From positions 1 through 24,547 of the forward strand of contig NZ_QSFA01000028.1 in NCBI RefSeq assembly GCF_003467125.1: DNA of 24,547 nt. Direction: 5' to 3'. The position numbers and the translations under genes were made by a program. The first letter of the stretch is position 1. Each line of letters starts with the position of its first letter. The stretch comes from Megasphaera sp. AM44-1BH (GTDB lineage Bacteria > Bacillota > Negativicutes > Veillonellales > Megasphaeraceae). Below are positions 17,068-24,547 of this stretch, piece after piece. The notes beneath the pieces were generated by a model, which ran no database searches, had not been told where the DNA came from, and was given only the letters and a program-made list of their open reading frames with translations.

Positions 17068-19866
17068 TTATTTTTTCAATACAGCAGCGCAGCGGGCACA
17101 TAATGTCGGATGGTCCGGGTCGGAACCGACACTGGCATCATGTTTCCAGCAGCGTTCGCATTTTTCATGGGACGACGGTTCTACGACAACCTTCGTGTCT
17201 GCATGGTGTTCACCAGCCATAGCATCAGCCGGGGCATCTCCTTTTACGAGAGTGACTTCACTGACGATAAGCAGTGTCGCCAGGCGTTTCTGCCACTGGC
17301 TGAGGAAATCATAGTCTTCTCCATCGGCATAAATCGTAACGGCTGCGTCGAGAGGATGGCCGATTTTATGATCTTTACGGGCAACTTCCAGAGCACGCAT
17401 GAAATCACTGCGGTACGACAGGAGCGTATTCCACCGTTTTTCCATATCGGCATTGAGATATTCCGGATGTTTTTCCGGCCAGTCCGTAAGCAGTACGCTT
17501 TCTTCTTTTCCTTCTACAGCGGGCATGTTCTGCCATACTTCTTCGGTTGTAAAGGACAGGACAGGAGCGAGGATTTTGACCAGTGTATCGAGAATCTGAT
17601 ACATGGCCGTCTGGGCGCTGCGGCGGATCTTGGCATCGGCTTTTTCCGTGTAAAGACGGTCTTTGATGATATCCAGGTAGATAGCACTCAGATCGACGGT
17701 GCAGAAATTGTGAATAGCATGATACATGACGTGGAACTGGTAATTTTCATAAGCATCGGTTACCGTTTCCAATACCTGTTCCATGCGCAGGAGTGCCCAT
17801 TTATCCAGTTCGGACATGTCTTCATAAGCGACAGCATCCGTTGCCGGATTGTAATCGGCCAGGTTGCCCAGGAGATAGCGGAAGGTATTGCGGATCTTAC
17901 GATATACGTCGGAAAGCTGTTTCAGGATTTTCGGCGAGAGGCGGATATCCCCCTGATAGTCAGCTGATGCAACCCAGAGACGCATGACATCGGCACCGTA
18001 TTTTTCGATAACTTCCTGCGGAGCGACCGTATTGCCGACGGATTTACTCATCTTGCGGCCTTCACCATCGACAGTAAAGCCATGGGTCAGTACCTGACGG
18101 TAAGGAGCGATGCCGTTGATAGCAACGGAAGTCAGAAGAGAGCTGTTGAACCAGCCGCGGTGCTGGTCGGATCCTTCGAGGTACATATCGACAGGATACC
18201 CCGAATCGGGGTCATTTTTCATGACACCCTGATGAGTGCAGCCGGAATCAAACCAGACATCCATGGTGTCTTCTTCTTTGCGGAATTCCGTACCGCCGCA
18301 GTGCGGGCACTTATAGCCTTCAGGCAGGAGTTCTTTGACGTCATGCATCCACCATGTGTTGGAGCCTTCTTCAGCAAACATCTTCTGCAGATGAGAAATT
18401 GTTTCGTCGTTGATGATGTGTTCGCCGCAGTTCTTGCAGTAGAAGATAGGAATGGGCACGCCCCAGACACGCTGACGGGAAATGCACCAGTCACCGCGAT
18501 CGCGGATCATATTGTAAATACGGTCATGGCCCCAGGACGGAATCCAGCGCACTTTGTCGATAGCATCGAGCGCTTCCTGACGGAATCCATCGACGGAAGC
18601 AAACCACTGTTCTGTTGCACGATAAATAATCGGCTGTTTGCAGCGCCAGCAGTGCGGATACTGATGACGGAACGTGCTCTTGGCAAAGAGGGCATTGATT
18701 TCTGCCAGTTTTTTGATGACCGGCACGTTGGAATCAAATACGAATTGGCCTTCAAATCCGGGAACCTTATCGGTGTAACGGCCGGTTCCATCTACTGTGC
18801 CCAGCGGTTTCAACCCCCAGGCAGCATATTTCATGCAGACATTGAAGTCATCTTCGCCATGGTCCGGAGCCGTGTGGACGAGGCCCGTACCGGCTTCCAG
18901 AGTGACATGGTCGCCCAGGATAACAGGCACTTTACGGTCCGCATAAATAGGATGCTGGAATACGAGGCCTTCGAGCTGTTTGCCTTTCATGACATCCGGC
19001 AGTACTTCGTAATCTTCTACTTTGCCGGCCTTCATGGTCGGTTCAACCAGATCTTTGGCCATGAGCAGATATTCATCACCTACCCGGACCCAGACATAGT
19101 CAAATTCTTCGTTGGCACTGATAGCCACGTTGCAGAGAATGGTCCAGGGTGTCGTCGTCCAGATGAGGGCAAATACCTTTTCCGGATCGGCACCTTTTGG
19201 CATATGGCAGTTGAGGTCTACCGATTTGAATTTTACGTAAATAGAGAACGATTTATCGTCTTTATATTCGATTTCGGCTTCAGCCAGTGCCGTTTCACAA
19301 TGAGGGCACCAGTATACGGTCTTCAGGCCTTTGTAGATATAGCCTTTCTTGGCCATTTCTCCAAATACCCCGATCTGTGCGACTTCGACCGGCTTCTGCA
19401 ATGTCAGGTAGGGATGTTCCCAGTCGCCGAGGACGCCGAAACGGATGAAATCCTTGCGCTGCATATCGACGTTCTGAAGAGCGTATTCACGACATTTGGC
19501 CCGCAGGTCAAGCGGTGCGATTTCATGACGGTTGAGACCCGTATCTTTGATGACGGCATGTTCGATAGGCAGGCCGTGCGTATCCCAGCCAGGGATATAT
19601 TTGGTATAATGACCGGTCTGGGTCTTGTATTTCAGGATGAAGTCTTTCAGGCATTTATTTAACGCATGGCCGATGTGGAGTTTGCCATTGGCGTACGGAG
19701 GGCCATCGTGCAAAATGAATTTCTTGCAGCCCTGTCTCTTCTTCAAGCGTTTTTCATAGATTTTGTTTTCCTGCCAGAATTTGATCATATCTGGTTCGCG
19801 TTTCGGCAGATTGCCTCGCATGGGAAAGTCGGTTTCTGGTAAATGAAGCGTTTTACCGTAATCCAT
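17068..19866 (-). CDS. ileS: Isoleucyl-tRNA synthetase
   Basis: A 932-residue class I synthetase that charges tRNA-Ile in the cytosol and removes mischarged valine. It shows PPYANGKLHIGHAL with HIGH at 64-67, GWDTHGLPIE, the editing-domain motifs WTTTPWTIL and GLVHTAPDHGEDDF, the zinc-like CPHC pairs, GRKMSKSVGN near residue 600, and a C-terminal zinc finger CERCWKH...CARC. These features and the length match the bacterial IleS1 type. The start at 19866 (MDYGKTLHLPETDFP) has AAGGAGG eight bases upstream; an earlier in-frame ATG at 19971 lies inside the T-box leader and is not used. Expression is controlled by that leader. Confidence 0.97.
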   Translation of the reverse strand: MDYGKTLHLPETDFPMRGNLPKREPDMIKFWQENKIYEKRLKKRQGCKKFILHDGPPYANGKLHIGHALNKCLKDFILKYKTQTGHYTKYIPGWDTHGLPIEHAVIKDTGLNRHEIAPLDLRAKCREYALQNVDMQRKDFIRFGVLGDWEHPYLTLQKPVEVAQIGVFGEMAKKGYIYKGLKTVYWCPHCETALAEAEIEYKDDKSFSIYVKFKSVDLNCHMPKGADPEKVFALIWTTTPWTILCNVAISANEEFDYVWVRVGDEYLLMAKDLVEPTMKAGKVEDYEVLPDVMKGKQLEGLVFQHPIYADRKVPVILGDHVTLEAGTGLVHTAPDHGEDDFNVCMKYAAWGLKPLGTVDGTGRYTDKVPGFEGQFVFDSNVPVIKKLAEINALFAKSTFRHQYPHCWRCKQPIIYRATEQWFASVDGFRQEALDAIDKVRWIPSWGHDRIYNMIRDRGDWCISRQRVWGVPIPIFYCKNCGEHIINDETISHLQKMFAEEGSNTWWMHDVKELLPEGYKCPHCGGTEFRKEEDTMDVWFDSGCTHQGVMKNDPDSGYPVDMYLEGSDQHRGWFNSSLLTSVAINGIAPYRQVLTHGFTVDGEGRKMSKSVGNTVAPQEVIEKYGADVMRLWVASADYQGDIRLSPKILKQLSDVYRKIRNTFRYLLGNLADYNPATDAVAYEDMSELDKWALLRMEQVLETVTDAYENYQFHVMYHAIHNFCTVDLSAIYLDIIKDRLYTEKADAKIRRSAQTAMYQILDTLVKILAPVLSFTTEEVWQNMPAVEGKEESVLLTDWPEKHPEYLNADMEKRWNTLLSYRSDFMRALEVARKDHKIGHPLDAAVTIYADGEDYDFLSQWQKRLATLLIVSEVTLVKGDAPADAMAGEHHADTKVVVEPSSHEKCERCWKHDASVGSDPDHPTLCARCAAVLKK

Positions 19867-19887
19867 TGTATTTCCTCCTTCAAAAGT

Positions 19888-20118
19888 AAAAAAATAACGT
19901 CTCCATCCCAAAGGGACGAAGACGTAATCACCGTGGTACCACCCTATTGACTGCTGTGCAGCCACTCTCATAGCAGTATAACGGCGCTACCCGTCAGCCG
20001 GAACGCGGCTGCAGCTCCCAAGTGATCCGCCTGCAGACTCTCTTTCCCGGGCTCACACTGTCCCCGGTTCGCTGCCAAGAAGTATCTGCAGACCGTCTTG
20101 TTCATTGCTTTTCCATAT
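19888..20118 (-). ncRNA. T-box riboswitch leader of ileS
   Basis: The transcript carries the conserved T-box AGGGTGGTACCACGG (19931-19945), which pairs with the acceptor end of uncharged tRNA. It is followed by a 13-bp terminator stem (19897-19909 with 19913-19925) and a run of seven T (19888-19894). Upstream lie the stem I elements, and an ATC within GGATCACTT at 20024-20026 is the likely isoleucine specifier codon. When tRNA-Ile is uncharged the T-box forms an antiterminator and ileS is transcribed. Confidence 0.9.
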
Positions 20119-20125
20119 ATCCGAC

Positions 20126-20154
20126 ATTTTAATAGGTTGTGTCCTGTTTGTCAA
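20126..20154 (-). promoter_or_regulatory. Promoter of the ileS T-box transcript
   Basis: On the reverse strand a perfect TTGACA (20149-20154), 17 bases, then TAAAAT (20126-20131). It lies only 24 bases after the dnaE stop codon, and no terminator is visible between them, so dnaE transcripts may read into the T-box. Confidence 0.8.
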
Positions 20155-20177
20155 GGGGTGAATCCACTATCTCCTCT

Positions 20178-23100
20178 TTACTTCAACACCAGAGACCCCG
20201 GTTCCAGCAGGGCCTGGAGTTCGCGGTGGAGGTCTTCATCCGGCGTAATCCAGTACTGTTCGTTGGTCAGTATCGTCTTGCGGCTTCCCATGAGGTGAAA
20301 ATAGACCTTGACCGTTCCCGGATATTTTTTCAGGACCCCTGCAATGGTCGAGCTCAGATCCGTCCGTTCCAGGTGAGCCGGGATTTTAATGAACAATTTC
20401 GTTCCTCCTCCGGGCTGCCACATAGCTCCTGTATGGATGGCTGCATGGGCACTGGCAATGGGAGCCTCTGCCTTTTCTTCTCCCAGTGGCGCGATACGTT
20501 CTGCCACAATCTGGGTGTTTTCGTCGTTGATATCGGCCCGCCCGGTGATACGGACAGCCAGATCGGTGGCAGTGAGGCTGCCATAGCGCCCGTACGTCTT
20601 GGGAAATACGACGATGCTGATCGTGTGGGTATAATCTTCCAGTGTCAGAATCGCCATCGTGTCCTTGTGCTTGGTGAGGACCTGACGCCGGGCCGTGATC
20701 AGTCCGCCTACTTCCATGACCCGTCCATCGTACTGCTCTTTATGTTCTCCATATAGTGCCGACAATGGCGTCAGCGCATCCATGACATCATGGAAGGCAT
20801 CGAGGGGATGACCGGAAAAATAAAAGCCGTCATATTCTTTTTCCATGGCCAGCCGCATTTCAATCGGATATTCCGGAACGGCAGGATAGGTCAGTGACGA
20901 TACCTGTTTTTCCTCTTCCATGTCAAAGAGGCCCATCTGTCCTGAATCGCGTTCTTTCTGATACAGAGACCCCAGTGCCATGGCCTGGTCGAGAACCGAC
21001 ATGAGTTGGGACCGGTGTTTGCCAAACGAGTCCATAGCCCCGCATTTAATGAGACTTTCCATGGCCCGTTTATTGACCAGATGAAAATCAACGCGGCTGC
21101 AAAAATCTTCCAGCGACTGATAAGGTCCGTCCTGTTCCCGTTTATTCACAATTTCCGTAATGGCGTTCTGCCCTACGCTCTTGACGCCGGACAGGCCAAA
21201 ACGGATGCTCTCTCCCTGTACAGAAAACATATAGACACTGGCATTGACATCAGGAGACAAAACAGGCACGCCATGGCGCTTGCATTCCTGGATATAATAA
21301 CTGATTTTGCTGATATCATTGATGACACTGGTCATGGTAGCCGCCATGAATTCCGGACGGAAATGGGCTTTCAGATAAGCCGTCTGCCAGGCAATATAGG
21401 CATAGGCTGCGGAATGGGACTTGTTGAACCCATAACCGGCAAAGTAAACCATGAGGTCGAATACTTTATTGGCTATATCATCAGGAATATGATTTTTCTG
21501 TGTGCCAGCCAGGAAATTCTTACGCTGTGCCACCAGGATTTTTTCCTTTTTCTTGCCCATGGCGCGGCGCAACAGGTCGGCCTGCCCCAACGTAAAGCCA
21601 CCCATAGCCGAAGCAATCTGCATGACCTGTTCCTGATAGAGGATGACACCGTACGTATCTTTCAGGATGGGTTCCAGCAGCGGGTGGAGATACGTTACCT
21701 TTGTTTCACCATGGCTTCGTTTGATAAAATCCGTTACCATGCCGCTTCCCAGAGGACCCGGCCGGTACAGGGCCACCGTGGGGATCATATCTTCGAAATG
21801 AGTCGGTGCCAGTTCCTTGACCAGGTTGGTTATACCCTCCGATTCCATCTGGAATACGCCGGCCGTATCACCTTCCGTGAGCAGTTTCCCCGTTTCCGGA
21901 TCATCGAGAGGAATGGCATTGATATCGAGGTCGATGCCGCGGTTGGCCTTGATGAGCTTGATCGTATCCCCGATGACGGTCAGTGTACGCAGGCCGAGAA
22001 AGTCCATTTTCAGCAGGCCCAGTTCTTCTACGAGGTCTTTATCATACTGGGTCGTCAGATAATGTTCTTTGGAAAACTGGACCGGCACATAGTCATCGAC
22101 AGGAGCGGCCGAAATGACCACCCCTGCTGCATGGGTAGACGAGTGGCGTGGCAGACCTTCGAGGATTTTCCCGTAGGTAACGAGCTGATGCACCTGTTCG
22201 TCTTTTTCGTATTCACCGCGGAATTCCTTGCTTTCATCGAGGGCTTTATCGAGGGTAATGCCCAGCTCGGCCGGCACCATTTTGACGATGCGGTTCACTT
22301 CACTGAGAGGCATGTCCATGACCCGTCCCACATCGCGCAGGACCGCACGGGCAGCCAGGGTACCAAAAGTGATAATCTGGGCTACATGATCCTGCCCATA
22401 TTTCTGCGTGACGTAATCGATGACCTTGCTGCGGTTTTCGTAGCAGAAGTCCATATCAATATCCGGCATGGTGACCCGTTCCGGATTGAGGAATCGTTCG
22501 AAAAGAAGATGGTATTTAAGCGGATCCAGCCCGGTAATCCCCAGCAGATAGGCTACGACGGAACCGGCGGCAGAACCACGGCCGGGACCGACGGGAATGT
22601 CATGGTCTCTGGCGAATTTGACATAGTCCCAGACGATTAGGAAATACGAGGGGAATCCCATAGTTTCAATGACACCCAGTTCATAATCGAGCCGTTTCCG
22701 CACTTCTTCGGTCACGGGATGATATCGTCTGGGAAGCGCTTCTTCACAAAGTTTGCGCAGATATGACGTATCCGTTTCGCCGTCCGGTACAGGAAATTTA
22801 GGCAAATGCCGTTCATCAAAGGGTATCGTCACATTGCATTTATCGGCAATTTCCAGTGTCGTGTCGAGGGCTTCCGGCATATCGGCAAACAAAGCCGCCA
22901 TTTCGTCGCCGTCTTTCATATAAAATTCATCATTGGAGAAGCGGAAATGGTTAGGATCATCCAATGTAGAGCCTGTAGAAATACAGAGTTTGACCTCCTG
23001 TGCCGGGGCGTCCGTTTTGTAAATATAATGATAGTCGTTCGTGGCCACTAATTTCAGGCCGTATTCCCGGGCCCAGTCTTTAAATACATGGCGCACCAGT

Positions 23101-23651
23101 TTTTCTTCCGGCAGTCCATGGTTCTGCACTTCCAGATAGAAGTCCTCTTTCCCGAATATCGATACCAGTTCTTCCAGTGCACGCCGTGCTCCTGCTTCAT
23201 TGCGATTGATGAGATCCTGCTGGATCTGCCCTTCAATGCACGCACTGAGAGCGATGAGCCCGGTGTGATAGGTTTTCAGGAGATCGTAGTCAACGCGGGG
23301 ACGGTGATAGTTGTTTTCCCCATCAATAAATCCTTTGGAAACAATTTTAATCAGATTATGATAGCCTTCATTATTTTTTGCCAGCAGGATCAGATGGCAA
23401 AGACGTTCCTTAGCCGGATGATCCATGCGGCTGCCCCGTGTCATGTAGACTTCACACCCCAGGATGGGCTTGATTCCCTGCGCCTGTGCCTCTTTATAGA
23501 GGTGGATGACGCCGTACATATTACCATGATCGGTAATCGCCACTGCCGGCATTCCCAGTTCCTTGGCCCGGGATACCATTTCCGGAATGCGGCACATCCC
23601 ATCAAAGAGGCTGTACTGGGTATGCACATGAAGATGTACAAAAGGTTTCAT
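20178..23651 (-). CDS. dnaE: DNA polymerase III alpha subunit
   Basis: A 1157-residue replicative polymerase. The N-terminal PHP domain keeps its metal-site motifs (HLHVHT at 6-11, TDHGNMYG at 40-47, GCEVY at 65-69, TNDYHY at 204-209), so it may be active, unlike the degenerate E. coli form. The catalytic core shows GPGRGSAAGS (355-364), PDIDMDF with Asp397 and Asp399, and KMDFLGLRTL with the third Asp at 550. FNKSHSAAYAYIAWQTAYLK marks the fingers, QMGLFDM is an internal clamp-binding motif, and VEVGGLITARRQVLTKHKD starts the OB fold. Length and layout match DnaE1. The start at 23651 (MKPFVHLHVHTQYS) has AAAGGAG upstream; an earlier in-frame codon at 23750 falls inside tetR. Confidence 0.96.
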   Translation of the reverse strand: MKPFVHLHVHTQYSLFDGMCRIPEMVSRAKELGMPAVAITDHGNMYGVIHLYKEAQAQGIKPILGCEVYMTRGSRMDHPAKERLCHLILLAKNNEGYHNLIKIVSKGFIDGENNYHRPRVDYDLLKTYHTGLIALSACIEGQIQQDLINRNEAGARRALEELVSIFGKEDFYLEVQNHGLPEEKLVRHVFKDWAREYGLKLVATNDYHYIYKTDAPAQEVKLCISTGSTLDDPNHFRFSNDEFYMKDGDEMAALFADMPEALDTTLEIADKCNVTIPFDERHLPKFPVPDGETDTSYLRKLCEEALPRRYHPVTEEVRKRLDYELGVIETMGFPSYFLIVWDYVKFARDHDIPVGPGRGSAAGSVVAYLLGITGLDPLKYHLLFERFLNPERVTMPDIDMDFCYENRSKVIDYVTQKYGQDHVAQIITFGTLAARAVLRDVGRVMDMPLSEVNRIVKMVPAELGITLDKALDESKEFRGEYEKDEQVHQLVTYGKILEGLPRHSSTHAAGVVISAAPVDDYVPVQFSKEHYLTTQYDKDLVEELGLLKMDFLGLRTLTVIGDTIKLIKANRGIDLDINAIPLDDPETGKLLTEGDTAGVFQMESEGITNLVKELAPTHFEDMIPTVALYRPGPLGSGMVTDFIKRSHGETKVTYLHPLLEPILKDTYGVILYQEQVMQIASAMGGFTLGQADLLRRAMGKKKEKILVAQRKNFLAGTQKNHIPDDIANKVFDLMVYFAGYGFNKSHSAAYAYIAWQTAYLKAHFRPEFMAATMTSVINDISKISYYIQECKRHGVPVLSPDVNASVYMFSVQGESIRFGLSGVKSVGQNAITEIVNKREQDGPYQSLEDFCSRVDFHLVNKRAMESLIKCGAMDSFGKHRSQLMSVLDQAMALGSLYQKERDSGQMGLFDMEEEKQVSSLTYPAVPEYPIEMRLAMEKEYDGFYFSGHPLDAFHDVMDALTPLSALYGEHKEQYDGRVMEVGGLITARRQVLTKHKDTMAILTLEDYTHTISIVVFPKTYGRYGSLTATDLAVRITGRADINDENTQIVAERIAPLGEEKAEAPIASAHAAIHTGAMWQPGGGTKLFIKIPAHLERTDLSSTIAGVLKKYPGTVKVYFHLMGSRKTILTNEQYWITPDEDLHRELQALLEPGSLVLK

Positions 23652-23675
23652 AGCATAAACGCTCCTTTTATCAGA

Positions 23676-23697
23676 AAAACGCCCGACCGGGCGTTTT
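23676..23697 (-). terminator. Intrinsic terminator or attenuator between tetR and dnaE
   Basis: AAAACGCCC (23676-23684) pairs with GGGCGTTTT (23689-23697) around a four-base loop, and the reverse strand ends in TTTTTCTG. The stem overlaps the tetR stop codon at 23696-23698 and ends less than 25 bases before the dnaE ATG. Confidence 0.8.
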
Positions 23698-24304
23698 ACT
23701 CTTTGACGAATGTTTTTAAAATCCGTGGAAGATATTTGCCGCAAAGCCAAATATCTTCATGATGGTGCCGCGTCTGGGACCATTCATAAATCAGGGTACG
23801 GATAATCATGAACAAATACTCCGTCGCTTCTTCTGCAGAAATCGTATCGTCGAAGGTACCGATGCTCTGGGCCACTTTGATGAAATTGAGCATGTTATTA
23901 TAAAAGTCTATGGACAAATAACTGTGTTCCGTATCATAGATATATTCGAATGTCCGGTACACGTTATAGGCGAAAGCTTCACCGGCATTGGCCCACAGAT
24001 CCCCATACATATCGATTTCCTTGAACAGGTGCTGATACGGTTTTCTGGCCTTTTGCACCACATCCTGCGACAGATTGGGCATAGGGGTCCGGGCAATAGA
24101 GATGCATATCTGGAGCAGCAAATCTTCTTTATTCTTAAAATGGTAATATAAGGAGCCGATGGGAAGCTTTGCTGCCGTACTGATTTCTTTCATGGATGTC
24201 TTTTCATAGCCATTATGGGAAAACAGGTCCTGGGCTACGTTCATAATATACTGGCGGTTCGCTTCCGTCTGCAACTGTCGTTTTGTAATGTGTTTGACTG
24301 TCAT
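23696..24304 (-). CDS. TetR/AcrR-family transcriptional regulator
   Basis: A 202-residue DNA-binding repressor. The N-terminal helix-turn-helix spans about residues 15-60, with FSHNGYEKTSMKEISTAAKL and PIGSLYYHFKNKEDLL, the family hallmark. The all-helical C-terminus (about 65-202) is the variable ligand-binding half and gives no clue to the inducer. The ATG at 24304 has AAAGGAT upstream, and a promoter and small palindrome lie just ahead, so autoregulation is likely. The only gene downstream is dnaE; whether it is a target is open. Confidence 0.92.
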   Translation of the reverse strand: MTVKHITKRQLQTEANRQYIMNVAQDLFSHNGYEKTSMKEISTAAKLPIGSLYYHFKNKEDLLLQICISIARTPMPNLSQDVVQKARKPYQHLFKEIDMYGDLWANAGEAFAYNVYRTFEYIYDTEHSYLSIDFYNNMLNFIKVAQSIGTFDDTISAEEATEYLFMIIRTLIYEWSQTRHHHEDIWLCGKYLPRILKTFVKE

Positions 24305-24326
24305 GGATATCCTTTCCCGTACTCAT

Positions 24327-24337
24327 AGTATGATACT
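24327..24337. promoter_or_regulatory. Candidate TetR operator at the transcription start
   Basis: AGTAT-G-ATACT is a perfect 11-base palindrome right at the expected start of transcription of tetR. It is shorter than most TetR-family operators, so the call is tentative. Confidence 0.35.
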
Positions 24338-24343
24338 CTATAT

Positions 24344-24373
24344 ATTCTAGAATCAAATTTTGTGAATTGTCAA
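24344..24373 (-). promoter_or_regulatory. Promoter of tetR
   Basis: On the reverse strand TTGACA (24368-24373), 18 bases, then TAGAAT (24344-24349). Transcription would start near 24337. Confidence 0.7.
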
Positions 24374-24413
24374 GAACATTTCAAGAAAACAGCAGGATGT
24401 TTTACGTAAAAAA

Positions 24414-24443
24414 CATGCAGCTCTGACGTATCAGAGCTGCATG
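24414..24443 (-). terminator. Terminator of the right-edge gene
   Basis: CATGCAGCTCTGA and TCAGAGCTGCATG form a perfect 13-bp stem with a four-base loop, followed on the reverse strand by six T (24408-24413). Confidence 0.85.
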
Positions 24444-24451
24444 CCGGGAGC

Positions 24452-24479
24452 GTATATGCTGCTGTGTATATGCTGCTGC
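24452..24479. repeat. 14-bp tandem duplication in the 3' untranslated region
   Basis: GTATATGCTGCTG occurs at 24452-24464 and again at 24466-24478, separated by one base. It lies between the stop codon of the right-edge gene and its terminator. Confidence 0.7.
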
Positions 24480-24482
24480 GTA

Positions 24483-24547
24483 TTACCGCTTAGCTAATTC
24501 CTTGTAGGAATCAAGACGGTCTTTCATATCTTTTTCCGTACGTTCGT
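24483..24547 (-). CDS. C-terminal end of an unidentified gene
   Basis: The reverse strand reads in from the right edge as ERTEKDMKDRLDSYKELAKR and then a TAA stop at 24483-24485. The tail is highly charged and probably helical. It is too short to assign a family. The matching terminator just downstream supports it as a real gene end. Confidence 0.7.
   Translation of the reverse strand, partial: ERTEKDMKDRLDSYKELAKR

Noticed and set aside
18082..19662. Plus-strand 526-codon frame opposite ileS
   Set aside because: Shadow of a fully conserved ileS; no start signals and no known motifs.
21006..22640. Plus-strand 544-codon frame opposite dnaE
   Set aside because: Shadow of the conserved dnaE core; same reasoning.

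Overview
The window looks like a chromosomal segment of a diderm Firmicute (Negativicutes; a Megasphaera- or Veillonella-like gut or oral anaerobe is my best guess). Two features together point there: a trimeric autotransporter adhesin, which needs an outer membrane, and a T-box riboswitch on ileS, which is typical of Firmicutes. No database search was possible, so the genus is inference.

Layout. (1) 1-11050, minus strand: one giant trimeric autotransporter adhesin (TAA) gene of at least about 3,680 codons that runs off the left edge. It has an extended signal peptide, a tyrosine-rich N-terminal part, two YadA-like heads each followed by a neck, a long repetitive stalk and four collagen-like Gly-X-Y modules. 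A one-base frameshift lies inside the signal-peptide region. (2) 11051-12905: an AT-rich regulatory zone and three tiny genes: a DUF1858 CxxC redox protein (plus), a 27-residue membrane peptide with a strong promoter and a structured leader (minus), and a short charged protein resembling the tail of Rpn-type nuclease/transposase proteins (plus). Several strong terminators separate them. (3) 12907-16822, minus strand: a four-gene operon, GntR/FCD regulator, beta-hydroxyacid dehydrogenase, DUF1537 acid-sugar kinase and class II (GatY/KbaY-like) aldolase. It probably oxidises, phosphorylates and cleaves a short sugar acid. (4) 17068-20154, minus strand: ileS with terminator, T-box leader and promoter. 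(5) 20178-24304, minus strand: dnaE preceded by a TetR-family regulator, with an intrinsic terminator squeezed between them. (6) The right edge holds the last 20 residues of an unidentified minus-strand gene with its terminator.

Both aminoacyl-tRNA synthesis and replication genes are full length with intact catalytic motifs. The accessory interest lies in the adhesin, the membrane-peptide locus and the sugar-acid operon, whose gene order matches the domain order I recall for a plant fusion protein. Long plus-strand open frames opposite the adhesin, ileS and dnaE are codon-aligned antisense shadows and are not annotated.
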